NCBI GenBank assembly: GCA_035542815.1
Contig: DATKKS010000288.1
Coordinates: 1 to 10,777 of the forward strand
Length of the DNA stretch: 10,777 nucleotides
Origin: JACRLI01 sp035542815
GTDB lineage: Bacteria > Eisenbacteria > RBG-16-71-46 > JACRLI01
Reading direction: 5' to 3'
Part shown: positions 7,790 through 10,777 of the stretch, one piece after another
How positions within the stretch are numbered: position 1 is the first letter of the stretch
Layout of the letters: each line of letters starts with the position of its first letter
Translations under genes and position numbers: made by a program
The notes under the pieces: model-generated
What the model saw: only the letters and a program-made list of their open reading frames with translations
Database searches by the model: none
What the model was told of the DNA's origin: nothing

Positions 7790-9025
7790 TTGACCACCGA
7801 GAGCTTCATCGCCCGCCGCTACCTGCGGCCGCAGGGCACCACCGCGTTCATCGGCCTGATCAGCGTGATCGCCGCGGTCGGGGTGTTCGTGGGGGTGGCC
7901 GCGCTGACCGTGGTGCTGGCGGTGATGAACGGCTTCCAGAGCGAGGTCGAGACCCGCATCACCGGCACCAACGCCCACGTGGTGCTGCTGCCCGACGACG
8001 ACCGCCTGTGGCGCGACTACCCGCGCACCCTGGACCGCGTGCGGGCCGCCCCGGGGGTGGCCGGCGCGGCGCCCTTCGTGTACGCCAAGGCCCTCATCCA
8101 GTCCGGGGACGCCGCCGACGGGCTGGTGGTGAAGGGCGTGGACCTGGCCCAAGAGCGGGCGGTCACCGCGCTGGCCCGGAGCCTCACCCCGCCGCTGGCG
8201 ACCCTCCCCGACACCGCTGCCGGGGGCCTTCCGGGGATCGCCCTGGGCCGGGAGCTGGCCGGCCGGCTGCACGTCCGGCCGGGCTCGGTGGTGCAGCTGT
8301 ACTCCCCGCGCAACGCCGCCCGCACCAGCCTGGGCTACGTCCCCAAGGTGCGCTCCTTCCGGGTGGTGGCGCTCTTCTCCAGCGGCCTGTACGAGTACGA
8401 CGCCAGCATGGGGTACCTGTCGCTGCGCGCGGCGCAGGACTTCTTCGACATGCCGGGGGCGGTGACCGGGGTGGAGGTGCGCATCCGCGACCTGTACCGC
8501 GCGCGGGAAGCGGCGCGCGAGCTGGCCCAGGCCGCGCCCGCCGAGCGGCTGCGGTCCAACAACTGGATCGACCTCAACCACAATCTCTTCGTGTGGATGC
8601 GCAAGGAGAAGCTGGTGATGTCCATCCTGCTGGGCCTCATCGTGGGGGTGGCCGCGGTGAACATCGTCTCCGGGCTGCTGATGGTGGTGCTGGAAAAGAA
8701 GCGCGACATCGGGGTGCTGAAGACGCTGGGCGCGCCGCCGGCCCAAGTGCGCCGGATCTTCATCCTGCAGGGCCTGTGGATCGGGGGGGCCGGGACGCTG
8801 GCCGGGCTGGGCTCCGGGCTGGCGCTGTGCTGGATGCAGCTGCGCTACCATCTGGTGCGCCTGCCCGGGGACGTGTACTTCCTGGAGTCCTTGCCGGTGA
8901 AGGTCTCGGCCGAGGACGTGCTGCTGACGGCGGCCGGGGCGCTGGCGGTGAGCCTCCTGGCCGCGTGGTACCCGGCCTGGTGGGCGTCCGGGCTCAAGCC
9001 CCAGGACGCCATCCGCTACCAATGA
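7790..9025 (+). CDS. lolC: LolC/LolE-family lipoprotein-releasing ABC permease
   Basis: This inner-membrane permease (411 aa, typical length) extracts outer-membrane lipoproteins with the LolD ATPase. The TTG start lies directly after the lysS stop and gives TTESFIARRYLRPQ, matching the conserved FIARRYLR N-terminus. Helix 1 is about residues 20-45 (ISVIAAVGVFVGVAALTVVL), followed by MNGFQSEVETRITG, a family hallmark. A large periplasmic domain covers about 46-270, then an FtsX-like domain with three helices (about 275-395) starting MSILLGLIVGVAAVNIVSGL and including KKRDIGVLKTLGA. The C-terminus LKPQDAIRYQ is also typical. Only one permease gene accompanies lolD, so a homodimer (single LolC/E, LolF-like) is likely rather than the E. 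coli C/E heterodimer. GGAG at 7783-7786 is only three bases before the start, so expression probably depends on coupling to lysS. Confidence 0.92.
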   Translation: MTTESFIARRYLRPQGTTAFIGLISVIAAVGVFVGVAALTVVLAVMNGFQSEVETRITGTNAHVVLLPDDDRLWRDYPRTLDRVRAAPGVAGAAPFVYAKALIQSGDAADGLVVKGVDLAQERAVTALARSLTPPLATLPDTAAGGLPGIALGRELAGRLHVRPGSVVQLYSPRNAARTSLGYVPKVRSFRVVALFSSGLYEYDASMGYLSLRAAQDFFDMPGAVTGVEVRIRDLYRAREAARELAQAAPAERLRSNNWIDLNHNLFVWMRKEKLVMSILLGLIVGVAAVNIVSGLLMVVLEKKRDIGVLKTLGAPPAQVRRIFILQGLWIGGAGTLAGLGSGLALCWMQLRYHLVRLPGDVYFLESLPVKVSAEDVLLTAAGALAVSLLAAWYPAWWASGLKPQDAIRYQ

Positions 9026-9774
9026 GCGCAGGCGCCGGGATTGCGGCCGCCGCGGGCGCCCCGCCGGCTCTGGAAGCCCGGGGGGTGACCAAGGTGTACC
9101 GCGCGGGCGGCACGGAACTCCACGTGCTCCGCGGGGTGGATGTGGTGGTGCGGGCGGGCGAGTGGGTGAGCCTGGTGGGGCCTTCGGGCAGCGGCAAGAG
9201 CACCCTGCTGCGGATCCTGGGCACGCTGGAGGAGCCCACCTCGGGGCGGGTGTGGCTCGAGGGCCAGGTGACCTCCGGGCAATCCGAGGCCCCGCTGGCG
9301 CGTCTAAGGAGGCAGCGGGTCGGGTTCGTCTTTCAATTCCACAATCTCCTGGGCGAGTTCACCGCCCTGGAAAACGTGATGCTGCCGGCGCTCCTGGCGG
9401 GGGCGACCTTCCGCGAGGCCCGCGCCCGCGCCGGGGCGCTGCTGGAGGCGGTGGCGGTGCAGGACCGGGCCGGGCACCGGCCCGGGGAGTTGTCCGGGGG
9501 GGAGCAGCAGCGGGTGGCGGTGGCCCGGGCGCTCATCAACCAGCCCGGGGTGGTGCTGGCGGACGAGCCCACCGGGAACCTGGACCCGGCCCGGGCCGGG
9601 GAGCTGGAGGAACTCCTGGCGGGGTTGACGCTGGGGCGGGGGGCGGCCCTCCTGGTGGCCACGCACAGTCCGGTGGCGGCTCGTAAGGCAAAGCGCATAT
9701 TGCAATTGGATGGGGGACTTGTGCGCGAGGCGGAGTCCCTTTATCGTGAATCAGGGGATCCGGGGGTCCGATAG
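9022..9774 (+). CDS. lolD: Lipoprotein-releasing ABC transporter ATPase LolD
   Basis: This ATPase (250 aa) powers lipoprotein release by the permease encoded just upstream. ATG at 9022 overlaps the permease stop (ATGA). Walker A is GPSGSGKST (53-61), the Q-loop glutamine is Gln105 in FVFQFHNLL, the ABC signature is LSGGEQQRVAVARAL (157-171), Walker B with the catalytic Glu is VVLADEPTGNLD (177-188), and the switch His215 lies in ATHS. FQFHNLL and ADEPTGNLD are typical of the LolD/MacB group. A leader of about 17 Gly/Ala/Pro residues precedes the domain, so translation could start slightly later, but the overlap favours 9022. The last 25 or so codons (from about 9681) include several AT-ending codons and rare TTG, ATA and CTT, a brief departure from the gene's otherwise GC-ending usage. 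Confidence 0.94.
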   Translation: MSAGAGIAAAAGAPPALEARGVTKVYRAGGTELHVLRGVDVVVRAGEWVSLVGPSGSGKSTLLRILGTLEEPTSGRVWLEGQVTSGQSEAPLARLRRQRVGFVFQFHNLLGEFTALENVMLPALLAGATFREARARAGALLEAVAVQDRAGHRPGELSGGEQQRVAVARALINQPGVVLADEPTGNLDPARAGELEELLAGLTLGRGAALLVATHSPVAARKAKRILQLDGGLVREAESLYRESGDPGVR

Positions 9775-9866
9775 TCCCTGGAGGGGTGTTGGCCCGGCCG
9801 CGGCGGGGCCGCCCCGGGAAGAGGGGTCTGCCCCGCTCCGCCGCCCGCCCGAGGGTCTCGCCCCGG

Positions 9867-9874
9867 AAGAAGGA
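9867..9874 (+). promoter_or_regulatory. Ribosome binding site for mcsA
   Basis: AAGAAGGA ends four bases before ATG 9879. It picks this ATG over earlier in-frame candidates starting near 9786, which would add a low-complexity Arg/Pro-rich extension typical of non-coding GC-rich DNA. Confidence 0.7.
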
Positions 9875-9878
9875 AACC

Positions 9879-10403
9879 ATGCAGCAGTGTCAGGTCTGCG
9901 GAAAGAGCCCGGCCTCGGTGCACTTCACCGAGATCGTGAACGGCAAGATGAGCGAGCTGCACATCTGCGAGCAGTGCGCCCACGACAAGGGCATTCAGCC
10001 CTCCCTGGGCAAGGGCAAGTTCTGGATCTCCGACCTGATCGCGGGCATGGTGGACGAGACCGCGGGGGCGGAGTCGGAGCGCGTGGGGCGGGTGCAGTGC
10101 TCCGGCTGCGGACTGCTGTACTCGGCGTTCCGCGAGACCGGCCGGCTGGGCTGCCCGGACTGCTACGCCTCGTTCGGGGCGCAGCTCAAGCCGGTGCTGC
10201 GGCGGATCCACGGGGCCACCCGCCACATTGGCAAGGCCCCGCTGCGCGACCACGCGCGGCTGCAGCAGCGCATGGAGAAGGCCCAGCTGCACGACGAGCT
10301 GGAGCGCGCCGTGGAGCGCGAGGACTTCGAGCGGGCCGCGGAGCTGCGCGACCGCATTCGGGAGCTGGAGTCGGCGCCCGCTCCGGAGAAGGGCGGCGCG
10401 TGA
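9879..10403 (+). CDS. mcsA: McsA-type zinc-finger protein, activator of arginine kinase McsB
   Basis: McsA (174 aa) activates McsB, which phosphorylates arginines to mark proteins for ClpCP degradation in Firmicutes. Four CxxC pairs are visible: Cys4/Cys7, Cys30/Cys33, Cys74/Cys77 and Cys92/Cys95, enough for two zinc sites. The C-terminal part is a UVR domain (about 136-164, LHDELERAVEREDFERAAEL), the helical hairpin also found in UvrB, UvrC and ClpC. Length and layout fit McsA. The 104-bp gap upstream (9775-9878) holds only GC-rich sequence with a small CGGGG/CCCCG hairpin (9804-9816), and I see no CtsR or CIRCE-type operator. No ctsR gene precedes it, unlike the Bacillus ctsR-mcsA-mcsB-clpC operon. 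The stop overlaps the mcsB start as GTGA. Confidence 0.92.
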   Translation: MQQCQVCGKSPASVHFTEIVNGKMSELHICEQCAHDKGIQPSLGKGKFWISDLIAGMVDETAGAESERVGRVQCSGCGLLYSAFRETGRLGCPDCYASFGAQLKPVLRRIHGATRHIGKAPLRDHARLQQRMEKAQLHDELERAVEREDFERAAELRDRIRELESAPAPEKGGA

Positions 10404-10777
10404 ACGGCGGAACGGTGCACGAGCTGGCCCGCCGGCCCAGCCGCTGGCTGGACGCCACCGGCGCCCACTCGGAGGTGGTACTGTCCACCCGGGTGCGGCT
10501 GGCGCGCAACGTCCTGGGCGCGCCGTTCACCCACCGGGCGCGCGAGGACCAGCTGCAGCGCGTGCTGCAGGACGTGGTCGGCGCGGCCCGCGGCACCACC
10601 TCGCTCAAGGACGGGGTGCTGCTGCGGATGGGCGACCTGCCCGGGCTGGACCGGCAGTTCCTGGTGGAGCGCCACCTGGTGAGCCACGACCTGGTGGAGG
10701 GCTCCAGCACCCGGGCCATCCTGCTCGGGCCGGACGAGGTGGCCTCGATCATGATCAACGAGGAGGACCACCTGCGG
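10400..10777 (+). CDS. mcsB: Protein arginine kinase McsB, N-terminal part (3' truncated by window)
   Basis: McsB is a phosphagen-kinase-fold enzyme that phosphorylates protein arginines. The first 126 residues are present and the frame is still open at the window end. GTG at 10400 overlaps the mcsA stop. Visible motifs are WLDATGAHSEVVLSTRVRLARN (residues 16-37, with the S-[ST]-R-[VI]-R-L-A-R-N nucleotide-binding segment of the kinase family), LDRQFLVERHLVSHDL (83-98) and SIMINEEDHLR (116-126), a strong McsB signature. The catalytic domain remainder lies beyond the window, so completeness cannot be judged. clpC would be the expected next gene by analogy with Firmicutes. Confidence 0.93.
   Translation, partial: MNGGTVHELARRPSRWLDATGAHSEVVLSTRVRLARNVLGAPFTHRAREDQLQRVLQDVVGAARGTTSLKDGVLLRMGDLPGLDRQFLVERHLVSHDLVEGSSTRAILLGPDEVASIMINEEDHLR

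Noticed and set aside
5399..9022. A 1207-codon open frame on the - strand.
   Set aside because: It lies opposite the CopD-like, lysS and permease genes and its translation is His/Gln/Arg/Pro-rich low complexity, as expected for the antisense of GC-ending codons.
9306..9312. Internal AAGGAGG in lolD resembling a ribosome binding site.
   Set aside because: No start codon opening a plausible gene follows at a suitable distance, and the sequence encodes part of the ATPase domain.
9719..9747. Possible promoter TTGTGC-N17-TATCGT near the end of lolD, ahead of mcsA.
   Set aside because: The -35 matches only three of six bases, and the AT dip there may just be codon use at the lolD end. Too weak to annotate.
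6265..9774. A 1169-codon open frame from TTG 6265 that runs through lysS and the permease gene into lolD.
   Set aside because: It is the out-of-frame shadow of two genes with near-total GC-ending codons, joined by chance to the real lolD frame. Its translation before 9022 is Arg/Gly/Ala/Pro-rich with no recognisable motif.
9804..9816. CGGGG/CCCCG hairpin in the lolD-mcsA gap as a terminator.
   Set aside because: The stem is only five pairs with a three-base loop and no T-run; such repeats arise easily in DNA of this composition.

Overview
The window is a very GC-rich stretch of bacterial chromosome in which every supported gene lies on the + strand. Genes are packed tightly, with repeated GTGA or ATGA stop/start overlaps. 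Almost every codon ends in G or C, so long open frames in other phases and on the - strand are composition artefacts. A Lol-type lipoprotein-release transporter implies a diderm cell. A PEP-CTERM protein implies an exosortase elsewhere in the genome. McsA/McsB and a Bacillus-type Fe-S PurF are also present. This mix suggests an uncultured high-GC diderm lineage of the Eisenbacteria/Gemmatimonadota kind; that placement is inference, not something the sequence proves.

Region 1 (1-4131) is a de novo purine block: the 3' part of purL, then purQ, then a 203-residue protein that I read as a duplicated PurS-like subunit, then purF. The first three overlap by GTGA and would supply the FGAM synthase subunits; purF encodes the first enzyme of the pathway. 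The last 54 codons of purF break sharply from the codon use of the rest of the gene.

Region 2 (4132-5531) is a small secreted-protein cassette with its own sigma70-like promoter, a long lower-GC leader containing a terminator-like hairpin, and two tandem paralogous exported proteins. The first carries a PEP-CTERM sorting signal. The second has lost it and ends in a different short basic/aromatic tail. A strong 14-bp-stem terminator closes the unit.

Region 3 (5532-6164) holds a lone four-helix CopD-like membrane protein with a TTG start, followed by a run of GC hairpins.

Region 4 (6207-10777) begins with a near-consensus promoter and runs lysS, a LolC/E-type permease, lolD, mcsA and the start of mcsB, which is cut by the window end. 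The lysS start appears to be an ATC codon behind a perfect Shine-Dalgarno sequence. The region combines lysine charging, outer-membrane lipoprotein export and arginine-phosphorylation protein quality control.

The points most worth following up are the duplicated PurS-like gene, the paralogous pair with swapped C-terminal signals, the non-standard lysS start and the composition break in purF.
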